The position numbers and the translations under genes were made by a program. A stretch of DNA of 47,497 nt from Pseudomonas batumici (lineage in GTDB: Bacteria > Pseudomonadota > Gammaproteobacteria > Pseudomonadales > Pseudomonadaceae). Positions 40,979-47,497 of this stretch are shown piece after piece. A model generated the notes under the pieces. The model ran no database searches. It saw nothing but the letters and a program-made list of their open reading frames with translations, and had not been told where the DNA came from. The first letter of the stretch is position 1. The number at the start of each line of letters is the position of its first letter. The DNA lies in contig NZ_JXDG01000059.1 in the NCBI RefSeq assembly GCF_000820515.1, positions 1 to 47,497 on the forward strand, written 5' to 3'.

Positions 40979-41002
40979 ATACGAAATGCATATGAATCGT
41001 AT
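40979..41002. promoter_or_regulatory. Inverted repeat, probable operator of the ParD-like/map operon
   Basis: ATACGA (40979-40984) and TCGTAT (40997-41002) form a perfect inverted repeat across a 12-bp spacer centred on ATGCAT, 11 bp before the preferred start. Ribbon-helix-helix antitoxins usually bind such sites to repress themselves. Binding is inferred. Confidence 0.5.
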
Positions 41003-41165
41003 ATTAGTCGATCATGGCGCAGGATCGCAATTTCAAGGCGCATGAGGGGCTGCTGCAGGTCGACGCTGTTGAAAGACGCCCTGCACTACCTACATCAGCG
41101 CCGATAGTTGTGACGCCTTCCTTGATGTGAAACTCTGTCGGGCATTGCCTTTTGAACTCGCCTAA

Positions 41166-41855
41166 ATGTCTCGCTCCCAACGTCTCCTGACCTTGATTCA
41201 GATTTTACGACGCCACCGTTTTCCTGTTGCCGGGACAGTGCTGGCCCAGGAACTTGGCATCACCCTGCGCACCCTTTACAGGGACATTGGGACCTTGAAG
41301 GAACAAGGCGCAAATATTGAAGGGGCTGCCGGGCTTGGCTTTGTGTTGCACCCCGGATTCATGCTTCCGCCACTGATGTTTTCAGAAGACGAGATTGAAG
41401 CTCTCGTCCTGGGTTCGCGCTGGGTAGCCGAGCGCGCGGATGAACGTTTGGGCCAGGCTGCACGTAATGCCCTGGATAAAATTTCTGCTGTCCTTCCATC
41501 AGGCCTGAGGGACGAGATGGACGCGTCTGCGCTGCTCATCGGGCCTAGCGCCTCGCCTTTGCCAGCAGACATCGTACAGCCGCTTATTCGCAAGGCGATC
41601 AGGGCAGAACGGAAGGCGGAAATTGTCTACACGGATCTGAAGGGAGAGCAATCCTGCCGAACCATCTGGCCGTTTGCACTGGGTTATTTCGATGATGCCC
41701 GCGTGTTGGTGGCCTGGTGCGAACTGCGTGAGGGTTTTCGCCACTTCCGCAGTGACCGGATCAGCACATTCACGGTTGCTCAGGAGCGATATCCGCGCCG
41801 ACGCCAGGCACTCCTGAGAGCTTGGCGTCTCCAGGAAGGGATCAGTCCTCAATAG
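41166..41855 (+). CDS. YafY-type HTH/WYL-domain transcriptional regulator
   Basis: Regulator of 229 aa. The N-terminal DeoR-like winged helix has RSQRLLTLIQILRRHRFPV and LGITLRTLYRDIGTLKEQG; the WYL domain follows (EIVYTDLKGEQSCRTIWPFAL, ARVLVAWCELREGFRHFRSD). Members sense small ligands through the WYL fold and are often linked to the gene they control. A VOC-family gene lies 104 bp downstream on the same strand. Confidence 0.9.
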   Translation: MSRSQRLLTLIQILRRHRFPVAGTVLAQELGITLRTLYRDIGTLKEQGANIEGAAGLGFVLHPGFMLPPLMFSEDEIEALVLGSRWVAERADERLGQAARNALDKISAVLPSGLRDEMDASALLIGPSASPLPADIVQPLIRKAIRAERKAEIVYTDLKGEQSCRTIWPFALGYFDDARVLVAWCELREGFRHFRSDRISTFTVAQERYPRRRQALLRAWRLQEGISPQ

Positions 41856-41959
41856 CCGATGACTGCTGACAAAAATGGGTAGTGGCATCCGTAGGATAAG
41901 AGGCGCTAGCAAGCATTGTGCTGATAGCGTCACTTCCATCCCTGGCTAGGAGCCATCAA

Positions 41960-42331
41960 ATGATCAAGCCCAACTTTTTCATCCTGTATGTAGACAGTCC
42001 GGAGTCCAGCGCCAGCTTCTATGCCGAGTTATTGGGTAGTGCACCTGTAGAGGCTTCGGCTACGTTTGCGATGTTCGCTTTGGACTCAGGGTTCATGCTG
42101 GGCCTCTGGTCAAAGCACACTGTGGAACCACAAGTAGCCGACATCGGGGTTGCAGGAGAAGTGGCGTTCTCCGTCGCGGAAAAAACGCTTGTTGATTCGA
42201 CCTATCAAGCGTGGGTTGCCAAGGGGCTGACGGTTATCCAAACACCGGTGGAGATGGATTTCGGCTACACCTTTGTCGCTGTTGATCCGGACGGCCATCG
42301 GCTTCGTGTGTTCGCGGCGTCGGGCAACTGA
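41960..42331 (+). CDS. VOC-family (glyoxalase/bleomycin-resistance-like) protein
   Basis: Small metalloenzyme-fold protein, 123 aa, start at 41960 with AGGAG upstream. It opens MIKPNFFILYVDSPESSASF and ends FVAVDPDGHRLRVFAASGN, the paired beta-alpha-beta-beta-beta motif of VOC proteins. Members include glyoxalases, dioxygenases and drug-binding proteins. Its partner is the YafY-type regulator upstream. Activity unknown. Confidence 0.88.
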   Translation: MIKPNFFILYVDSPESSASFYAELLGSAPVEASATFAMFALDSGFMLGLWSKHTVEPQVADIGVAGEVAFSVAEKTLVDSTYQAWVAKGLTVIQTPVEMDFGYTFVAVDPDGHRLRVFAASGN

Positions 42332-42365
42332 TTTACCAGACGGCCGCCCACCTATGGGGCAGCAC

Positions 42366-42402
42366 ATCTCACTCGCCCGCCGTGTCGGCAGGCGAGTGAG
42401 AT
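42366..42402. terminator. Hairpin between convergent genes
   Basis: ATCTCACTCGCC (42366-42377) and GGCGAGTGAGAT (42391-42402) form a perfect 12-bp stem with a 13-base loop. It sits between the convergent VOC gene and lysA. A T-run is lacking, so termination efficiency is uncertain. Confidence 0.55.
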
Positions 42403-42426
42403 CAAGGATCCGTCCGAGCGGTTTCC

Positions 42427-43665
42427 TTAGCAATCCTCTTCAAGGAGCAACAGGGCATCCAGTGTCTGGCGTTTCCTGATCAGGCGATGCTCGCCGTCAT
42501 TCACCAACACCTCTGCCGCATGGGTACGACTGTTGTAGTTGGACGACATGGAGGCGCCGTAAGCCCCGGCCGTATGGAAAACCAGGTAATCGCCGACCTC
42601 GGCAGCGGGCAACAGACGCGACTCGACGATCCCGCCTTCGGACTGGGTAAAGACGTCGCCCGACTCGCAAAGAGGCCCCGCCACAACAGTGGCCTGCATG
42701 GGCAATGGCTCATCGCGCTGGGTCAGCAACGAGATTTCGTGATAACTGCCGTACATCGAGGGGCGCATCAGGTCACTGAAGCCGGCATCGACCAGGGTGA
42801 AATGGTTGCTGCCCATGTACTTGGTGGCCCGTACCTCCGACACCAGCACACCGGACTCCGCCACCAGAAAACGCCCCGGCTCGATTTCCAGGCGCACCGG
42901 ATGGCCCAGATGGCGTTCAACCTGCTTGCGGGCATGGTCCCACTGGGCAAAATAATGCTCGGTATCGACAGGTTGTTCGCCCGCCCGGTAGGGCACCGAT
43001 AACCCCCCACCCGCTGAAATGGCCTCGATATCCTGGCCCAGGCCCACCACCAGCTCCGCCATGGTGCTGCAGACCTGCTGCAAATGCTGGTAATCCACCC
43101 CGGAACCAATGTGCATGTGCAGCCCCACCAGATGCAGGCCGTGGTCGCGTACCAGCGTCAGGGCTTCCTCCAGCTGGGTGTGCCATATCCCATGCTTGCT
43201 GTTTTCGCCGCCGGTGTTGGTCTTGCGGCTGTGCCCGTGACCAAAGCCCGGATTGATCCGCAGCCATACACGGTGGCCGGGTGAAAGCGGCCCCAACTGG
43301 CGCAGCATGTCGATCGAACCGACATTGACCTCGACCCGCGTCTCTACCACGCGCTGCAAGGTGGCTCGATCGAACACATCGGCGGTGAACACGACACCTG
43401 CCGCCCCCTGCACCGTCTCAGTGCTGAATCCGGCCTGCAGCGCCCGCTCGAGCTCGCCGAGAGAAACCGCATCCACCTTCACCCCGGCCTCGCGCATCAA
43501 ACGCAGGATATGCAGGTTGGAACAGGCTTTCTGGGCAAAGCGCACCGTATCGAATGCAGCGAGCTGCCGGACACGTTCTTGAATCAACCGGCCGTCATAC
43601 ACCCACAAAGGGGTGCCATGACGCTCAACCAGTTGCAGTAGCAGGTTATCAGCGAGGGATTTCAT
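42427..43665 (-). CDS. lysA: Diaminopimelate decarboxylase
   Basis: PLP enzyme, 412 aa, decarboxylating meso-diaminopimelate to L-lysine. The start MKSLADNLLLQLVERHGTPL at 43665 is chosen over an upstream extension through the promoter region. The PLP-binding Lys is in VRFAQKACSNLHIL; HMHIGSGVDY, SAGGGLSVPY, EPGRFLVAESGVL, GPLCESGDVF (active-site Cys) and AGAYGASMSSNYN are conserved alanine-racemase-fold motifs. Divergent from a LysR-type regulator, as in E. coli lysA/lysR. Confidence 0.92.
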   Translation of the reverse strand: MKSLADNLLLQLVERHGTPLWVYDGRLIQERVRQLAAFDTVRFAQKACSNLHILRLMREAGVKVDAVSLGELERALQAGFSTETVQGAAGVVFTADVFDRATLQRVVETRVEVNVGSIDMLRQLGPLSPGHRVWLRINPGFGHGHSRKTNTGGENSKHGIWHTQLEEALTLVRDHGLHLVGLHMHIGSGVDYQHLQQVCSTMAELVVGLGQDIEAISAGGGLSVPYRAGEQPVDTEHYFAQWDHARKQVERHLGHPVRLEIEPGRFLVAESGVLVSEVRATKYMGSNHFTLVDAGFSDLMRPSMYGSYHEISLLTQRDEPLPMQATVVAGPLCESGDVFTQSEGGIVESRLLPAAEVGDYLVFHTAGAYGASMSSNYNSRTHAAEVLVNDGEHRLIRKRQTLDALLLLEEDC

Positions 43666-43818
43666 ATCGGCAGGTCTCAGGCAGGTAACGCGCATGCAGC
43701 AAAGGGCTATCGCGCAATCAGCAGCATGATGGGGAAAGAAAGGGCAGTCATAAAATATCAATATTCATCAAGGCTATTCATTTACGATATGGCTTTCGAA
43801 GGAAGATGAGCCCGGTCC

Positions 43819-44754
43819 ATGTCAGCCACGTTGCGCCATATAGAAGTGTTCAGGGCCGTCATGACCACCGGCAGCGTGACGGAGGCCGCGGCGATGCTGC
43901 ATACCTCCCAGCCGACGGTCAGTCGCGAACTGGCGCGCTTTGAACAACTCACCCAGCTCAAACTGTTTGATCGCGTGCGCGGCCGCCTGCGACCGACGGC
44001 GCAGGCGCTCTCTCTGTTCGAGGAGGTCCAACGGGCCTACTTCGGCCTGGGGCGGATTCTCAATACCGCGGCGTCATTGCGGGAGTTCGATCAGGGTCAG
44101 TTGTCCATCGCCTGCCTGCCGGTGTTCTCGCAATCCTTGCTGCCCAGGGCGTGCCAGCGTTTCTTTACGCAGTTTCCGAAAGCGGGCATGACCATCACGC
44201 CGCAAGAATCTCCTTTGCTGGAGGAGTGGTTGTCGGCCCAGCGCTACGACCTGGGACTGACCGAAGTGGCGAGTGCGCCGCCGGGGACGGAGGTGTCGCC
44301 CTTGATGGTTGTGGATGAAGTCTGCGTCTTGCCGAGCGGCCATCCGCTTCTGGAAAAAACGCTTCTGGTACCTGAGGACTTCGCCTCGAAACCCTTCATC
44401 AGCTTGTCCAGCCTCGACAGTTACAGGCAGCAGATAGACGAGATCTTCCGACAGGCCCAGGTAGAGCGGCAGATGGTGCTGGAAACCCACAGTGCGGCGT
44501 CGGTCTGTGCCATGGTGCGCGAGCGCGTTGGCCTGGCCATCGTCAACCCGCTGACAGCCCTGGACTTCGTCGGGCAAGGCCTGGAGATCCGCCCGTTCAG
44601 CGTCTCGATCCCCTTTACCGTGAGTCTGATCAAACCCTTGCATCGTCCGGCTTCCAGGCTGGTCAGCCGGTTCGAGGAGGCGTTGCGGGAACAGGTTTCG
44701 GTAGTTGAGGCCCGGCTGGCGGCGATCAGTGCTCGTTCAAGTGTGAACTTGTAG
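43819..44754 (+). CDS. lysR: LysR-type regulator divergent from lysA
   Basis: LysR-family activator, 311 aa, the same length as E. coli LysR. N-terminal helix-turn-helix: TLRHIEVFRAVMTTGSVTEA, AAMLHTSQPTVSRELARFEQ. The C-terminal effector domain contains GQLSIACLPVFSQSLLPRA and DLGLTEVASAPPGTEV. It probably activates lysA when lysine is scarce and represses itself from the shared 153-bp region, which contains an AT-rich patch at 43747-43792 suited to LysR binding. Confidence 0.88.
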   Translation: MSATLRHIEVFRAVMTTGSVTEAAAMLHTSQPTVSRELARFEQLTQLKLFDRVRGRLRPTAQALSLFEEVQRAYFGLGRILNTAASLREFDQGQLSIACLPVFSQSLLPRACQRFFTQFPKAGMTITPQESPLLEEWLSAQRYDLGLTEVASAPPGTEVSPLMVVDEVCVLPSGHPLLEKTLLVPEDFASKPFISLSSLDSYRQQIDEIFRQAQVERQMVLETHSAASVCAMVRERVGLAIVNPLTALDFVGQGLEIRPFSVSIPFTVSLIKPLHRPASRLVSRFEEALREQVSVVEARLAAISARSSVNL

Positions 44755-44828
44755 ACTCCAGCCTAGCCTCATGATGCGTGCTGTTGACCACTTGACCGTA
44801 CCACCCACCTACTTGAAAGGATTGCCCC

Positions 44829-45221
44829 ATGCCTTTAGTCAGAATCGATGTGGCTGCCGACACAACCCCCGAAACCGTGACCGCAATCAGCGATGTGGTT
44901 TACCAGGCCATGGTCCAGACGGCCAATGTCCCTGAGCACGACAAATTTCAGATCATCAATCGCCACGCCAAGGATGAGCTGATCTACCCCGCAGCCGGCT
45001 ACCTCGGTGTGACCTACACGCCGAAAATCGTCTTTATCCAGGTGACCTGGAACGGGGGTCGGACGGTCGAAGTCAAGAAGGCGTTCTACAAGGCGATCGC
45101 CGAAGGTATTCACGCCAGGACCGGGCTGCGCAAAGAGGATGTCTGGATCAGTTTGATCGATGTAAAACGCGAGGACTGGTCGTTTGGCAACGGAGAGATG
45201 CAGTACGCGCCAACGGAATAA
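44829..45221 (+). CDS. Tautomerase-superfamily protein
   Basis: Protein of 130 aa with AAAGGA upstream. Pro2 directly after the initiator Met (MPLVRIDV) would become the catalytic N-terminal proline. PAAGYLGVTYTPKIVFIQVT and GLRKEDVWISLIDVKREDW fit the larger single-chain tautomerase group (4-oxalocrotonate tautomerase/MIF fold). It is monocistronic in appearance. Substrate unknown. Confidence 0.88.
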   Translation: MPLVRIDVAADTTPETVTAISDVVYQAMVQTANVPEHDKFQIINRHAKDELIYPAAGYLGVTYTPKIVFIQVTWNGGRTVEVKKAFYKAIAEGIHARTGLRKEDVWISLIDVKREDWSFGNGEMQYAPTE

Positions 45222-45405
45222 GATGACATTTTAAATATTGGGGTGGAGCACTCAATGCTGCGCCCTATTTGACGGCTACACTACAACCCAGCGCCTCCAA
45301 CCATTCGTACAATCGATAGTGACCATCAAGGAAGGCAAGTTCTGTTTTTCTGGAAAAGGAGGAGGATAGCGTCATGCCGAACCGACTTCAGAAGGAAAAC
45401 ACGCG

Positions 45406-46077
45406 ATGAGAATCTCTACCTTGCTGGCTCTTGTCGCCGTATTGACCGGTGGTTTCTTCGCCACAGCCCCTGCCTACGCGGCCGACGATCAATCCTGCCA
45501 TTTCCTGCCGGTGGCCGACAGCGCCGCCAGCCTGAAACATGCCCGATCGGTAGGGGTGCTCTACAGCGAAAACACCGTCAGTACACTCCAGTACCTTGAG
45601 CGCTACCACGCCGTCGCGCTGAACGGCGCGAAGAACGCTGCGCTGGATTCACGCATCAGCGACGCGTTCGTCAACAGCTCCGATCCGAAACTGGCCATCG
45701 ACTGGCTCATGGCCTCGCTGCAGAAACAGTTCGCCTCGGTGACCGTCTACGACAACCTCGATGCACTGGTACAAGCCCGTCCCGATGCGGTGGTGATGCT
45801 CGACACCTACAGTCGCCTGGTGACCAAGCGCAACATCCAGTTCGAAGCGCGTTTCGTCGCCACCTTCTACGACTCGAACCTGCAATACATCGGCAAGGCC
45901 GAAGGCTTCGGTGGCAAGGCACTGCCTTCGATCTGGGTCCATGGCAAGGCGGCCCCGGAGATTGCCGCGCAAATCAATCAGCAACGCGAGTTGCAGGTCA
46001 ACGCCCTGAAACAATTCGATGCCTCGCTGAACGCATTGGTGACGTCCGGTGACACCGACCGGGTGGCGACCAACTGA
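45406..46077 (+). CDS. Secreted protein of unknown function
   Basis: Exported protein, 223 aa, with AAGGAAA before the ATG. A signal peptide (MRISTLLALVAVLTGGFFAT) is cleaved after AYA. The mature part has no motif I recognise; VVMLDTYSRLVTKRNIQFEA and FYDSNLQYIGKAEGFGGKAL look like strands of an envelope-type domain. It has one Cys near the mature N-terminus (DDQSCHFLPV), but no lipobox. Followed by a terminator. Confidence 0.8.
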   Translation: MRISTLLALVAVLTGGFFATAPAYAADDQSCHFLPVADSAASLKHARSVGVLYSENTVSTLQYLERYHAVALNGAKNAALDSRISDAFVNSSDPKLAIDWLMASLQKQFASVTVYDNLDALVQARPDAVVMLDTYSRLVTKRNIQFEARFVATFYDSNLQYIGKAEGFGGKALPSIWVHGKAAPEIAAQINQQRELQVNALKQFDASLNALVTSGDTDRVATN

Positions 46078-46090
46078 TTCCGTACCCCTT

Positions 46091-46118
46091 GAGGGGAGCC
46101 CGGCTCCCCTTCTCTCTT
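46091..46118 (+). terminator. Intrinsic terminator after the secreted-protein gene
   Basis: AGGGGAGCC and GGCTCCCCT form a tight hairpin followed by TCTCTCTT, 14 bp after the stop codon. Confidence 0.75.
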
Positions 46119-46464
46119 CTGCCCGCCAGCCAATCAATACACCCCTTGCTGAACGTCATAGGCCGACAGCGGGATACAAGGCGATTGAAGTCCGCGCGAG
46201 TGCCTACGAACAGTAAACGAAAAAACATTAAGATTCGCATTTGAGAACAGCTTAAATAACCATGCGAAACAAATTTTCAATCGCCCTAATTATTTAAATG
46301 TCATGGGTATTCACCCAACTTTTCAGTATGCTTTGTTCCTCTGACACACCTCTTTCAAAGCAAACAGCAATGATTGCCGATTACATCGGTGCGCACGCTT
46401 AATTAGCCGGCAAGCCTTGAATGCCGCGTGCTGATAGTCATTTGCATAGAATGGAAAGTATCTG
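46119..46464. other. Gene-free AT-rich stretch upstream of the CDF transporter
   Basis: About 345 bp with no gene. The AT-rich centre (46205-46310) suits the promoter of the downstream metal transporter. No convincing metal-regulator box is seen. Confidence 0.45.
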
Positions 46465-47421
46465 ATGAACGATGAAAAGTTCTCCGGCGAATCCGAGGAC
46501 GAACGCTGCAGTCCTGCCGAGCGAGCGGCAGCGGCTTCCCGTTGTACCTGGGTTAGCGTGAGCGTCAATCTGGCGCTGTCCTGCATTCAGATCATCGTCG
46601 GGATCCTGTCGAAATCCCAAGGCCTGATCGCGGATGGTATCCATTCCCTGTCGGACTTGATTGCCGACTTCGTGGTGCTGTTCGCCGGCCATAAAAGCAA
46701 GCAGGACGCCGATGAAGGCCACCCCTATGGGCATCTGCGCTTTGAAACCGCCGCCTCGATGATCCTCGGGCTACTGCTGCTGGCCGTGGGCATCGGCATG
46801 ATCGGTTCGGCCGTGCTCAAGCTGCAGACCCCGGAGTCCATCCAGAAGGTGCACATGACCGCCCTGTGGGTGGCGGGCGCGGCGCTGGTGACCAAGGAGC
46901 TGCTGTTTCGCTATATGCTCGCCGTGGCGAAGAAGGTGAAATCGAGCCTGTTGATTGCCAACGCCTGGCATGCCCGCTCGGATGCGGCGTCGTCGCTGGT
47001 GGTCGCTGTCGGTATCGTGGGCAACCTGGCGGGCTATCCCATTCTCGACCCGATTGCCGCGCTGGTGGTCGGGGGCATGATTGCCAGGATGGGCGGGGCG
47101 TTCGGCTGGAACGCGTTGAATGACCTGATGGACAGCGCCGCCGATGAAGAAGAGGTGGCCTCGATTCGCACCACGCTCCTGGAGACCCCGGGCATCAAGG
47201 GGGTGCATGATCTGCGCACACGCAAGATGGGCGATATGCTCGCGGTCGACGCGCATATCGAAGTGGAGGCTTCGATTTCCGTTGAAGAAGGACATGCCAT
47301 TGCCGTGGCCGCGCGGGAAAATGTCATGCTGCGCCATCGAGTCCTGAACCTGATGACGCATATCGATCCCTGGCATCGGCCGGACCTGGATCATCTCGAG
47401 CCCTCCAGATCCGGAGCCTGA
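46465..47421 (+). CDS. Cation diffusion facilitator family metal-efflux transporter
   Basis: Inner-membrane divalent-metal/proton antiporter, 318 aa. Metal-site motifs are LIADGIHSLSDLIADF in helix 2 (H and D) and NAWHARSDAASSLVV in helix 5 (HxxxD), with HPYGHLRFETAASM between. The C-terminal cytoplasmic domain (GVHDLRTRKMGDMLAVDAHI, NLMTHIDPWHRPDLDH) is the usual dimerising ferredoxin-like fold. The D/H pattern suits Zn, Fe or Mn; specificity is unresolved. The last 76 bases of the window after it hold no gene. Confidence 0.93.
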   Translation: MNDEKFSGESEDERCSPAERAAAASRCTWVSVSVNLALSCIQIIVGILSKSQGLIADGIHSLSDLIADFVVLFAGHKSKQDADEGHPYGHLRFETAASMILGLLLLAVGIGMIGSAVLKLQTPESIQKVHMTALWVAGAALVTKELLFRYMLAVAKKVKSSLLIANAWHARSDAASSLVVAVGIVGNLAGYPILDPIAALVVGGMIARMGGAFGWNALNDLMDSAADEEEVASIRTTLLETPGIKGVHDLRTRKMGDMLAVDAHIEVEASISVEEGHAIAVAARENVMLRHRVLNLMTHIDPWHRPDLDHLEPSRSGA

Positions 47422-47497
47422 AACCAGGCCTAGGCTCTGTACGAAAACTGCCTGCGCGACGATCATGCTGCGTTAAAAACAGGCTCGGAATGCTCAT

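Noticed and set aside
46205..46260. Fur-box-like sequence before the CDF transporter
   Set aside because: A GATTCGCATTTGAGAA stretch has only a loose resemblance to the 19-bp consensus, with too many mismatches to call.

Overview
The window looks like a chromosomal segment of a Pseudomonas, probably of the P. fluorescens group. The basis is high-GC coding DNA, REP/REPIN-type palindromes, a DUF6124-type gene behind a C4-like RNA, a divergent lysA/lysR pair, and Weimberg-type pentose oxidation instead of isomerases. The assignment is by recognition only; no database was consulted.

Region 1 (1-1956): a leftward polar amino-acid ABC transporter (binding protein, two permeases, the second cut by the window edge), with an internal terminator-like hairpin after the binding-protein gene.

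Region 2 (2396-19833): sugar catabolism. A secreted aldose 1-epimerase, an SDR sugar dehydrogenase, AraFGH import, a lactonase, an IlvD/Edd dehydratase, an FAH-fold AraD1 dehydratase and a 2-oxoglutarate-semialdehyde dehydrogenase would take L-arabinose to 2-oxoglutarate. A second leftward operon (dgoK, dgoA, dgoD, an MFS transporter, an iclR-type regulator) would take D-galactonate to pyruvate and glyceraldehyde 3-phosphate. L-arabinose and D-galactose share ring stereochemistry, so the front end (transport, dehydrogenase, lactonase) may serve both. A FadR-type GntR regulator sits in the middle, and sites matching the FadR-family pattern TNGTNNNACNA lie in both divergent promoter regions.

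Region 3 (20020-24514): two divergent methyl-accepting chemotaxis proteins.

Region 4 (24630-28860): a tRNA-Met gene whose 3' end and terminator are repeated about 2.4 kb downstream, plus a second 105-bp direct repeat. Together they outline two related accessory cassettes with small coiled-coil/membrane proteins, separated by a trypsin-like protease gene and degraded DNA. A C4-like RNA and a DUF6124 gene follow.

Region 5 (29737-39198): the most interesting part. It is a tightly coupled rightward operon: SGNH-hydrolase-like protein, 31-aa cationic peptide, large heme-oxygenase-like diiron oxygenase, NodU/CmcH carbamoyltransferase, 38-aa peptide, Fe(II)/2-oxoglutarate-type oxygenase, two ATP-grasp ligases, a possible 47-aa peptide and a LysE exporter. 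It has no NRPS or PKS. It resembles Pseudomonas clusters for small non-proteinogenic amino-acid antimetabolites, and the tiny ORFs are candidate peptide scaffolds or carriers. Near-identical terminator hairpins bracket it. I cannot name the product.

Region 6 (39311-47421): ordinary chromosome. It holds a Pro/Tyr-rich secreted protein, a ParD-like protein coupled to methionine aminopeptidase, a YafY/WYL regulator with a VOC protein, lysA/lysR, a tautomerase, an unknown secreted protein and a cation-diffusion-facilitator transporter.
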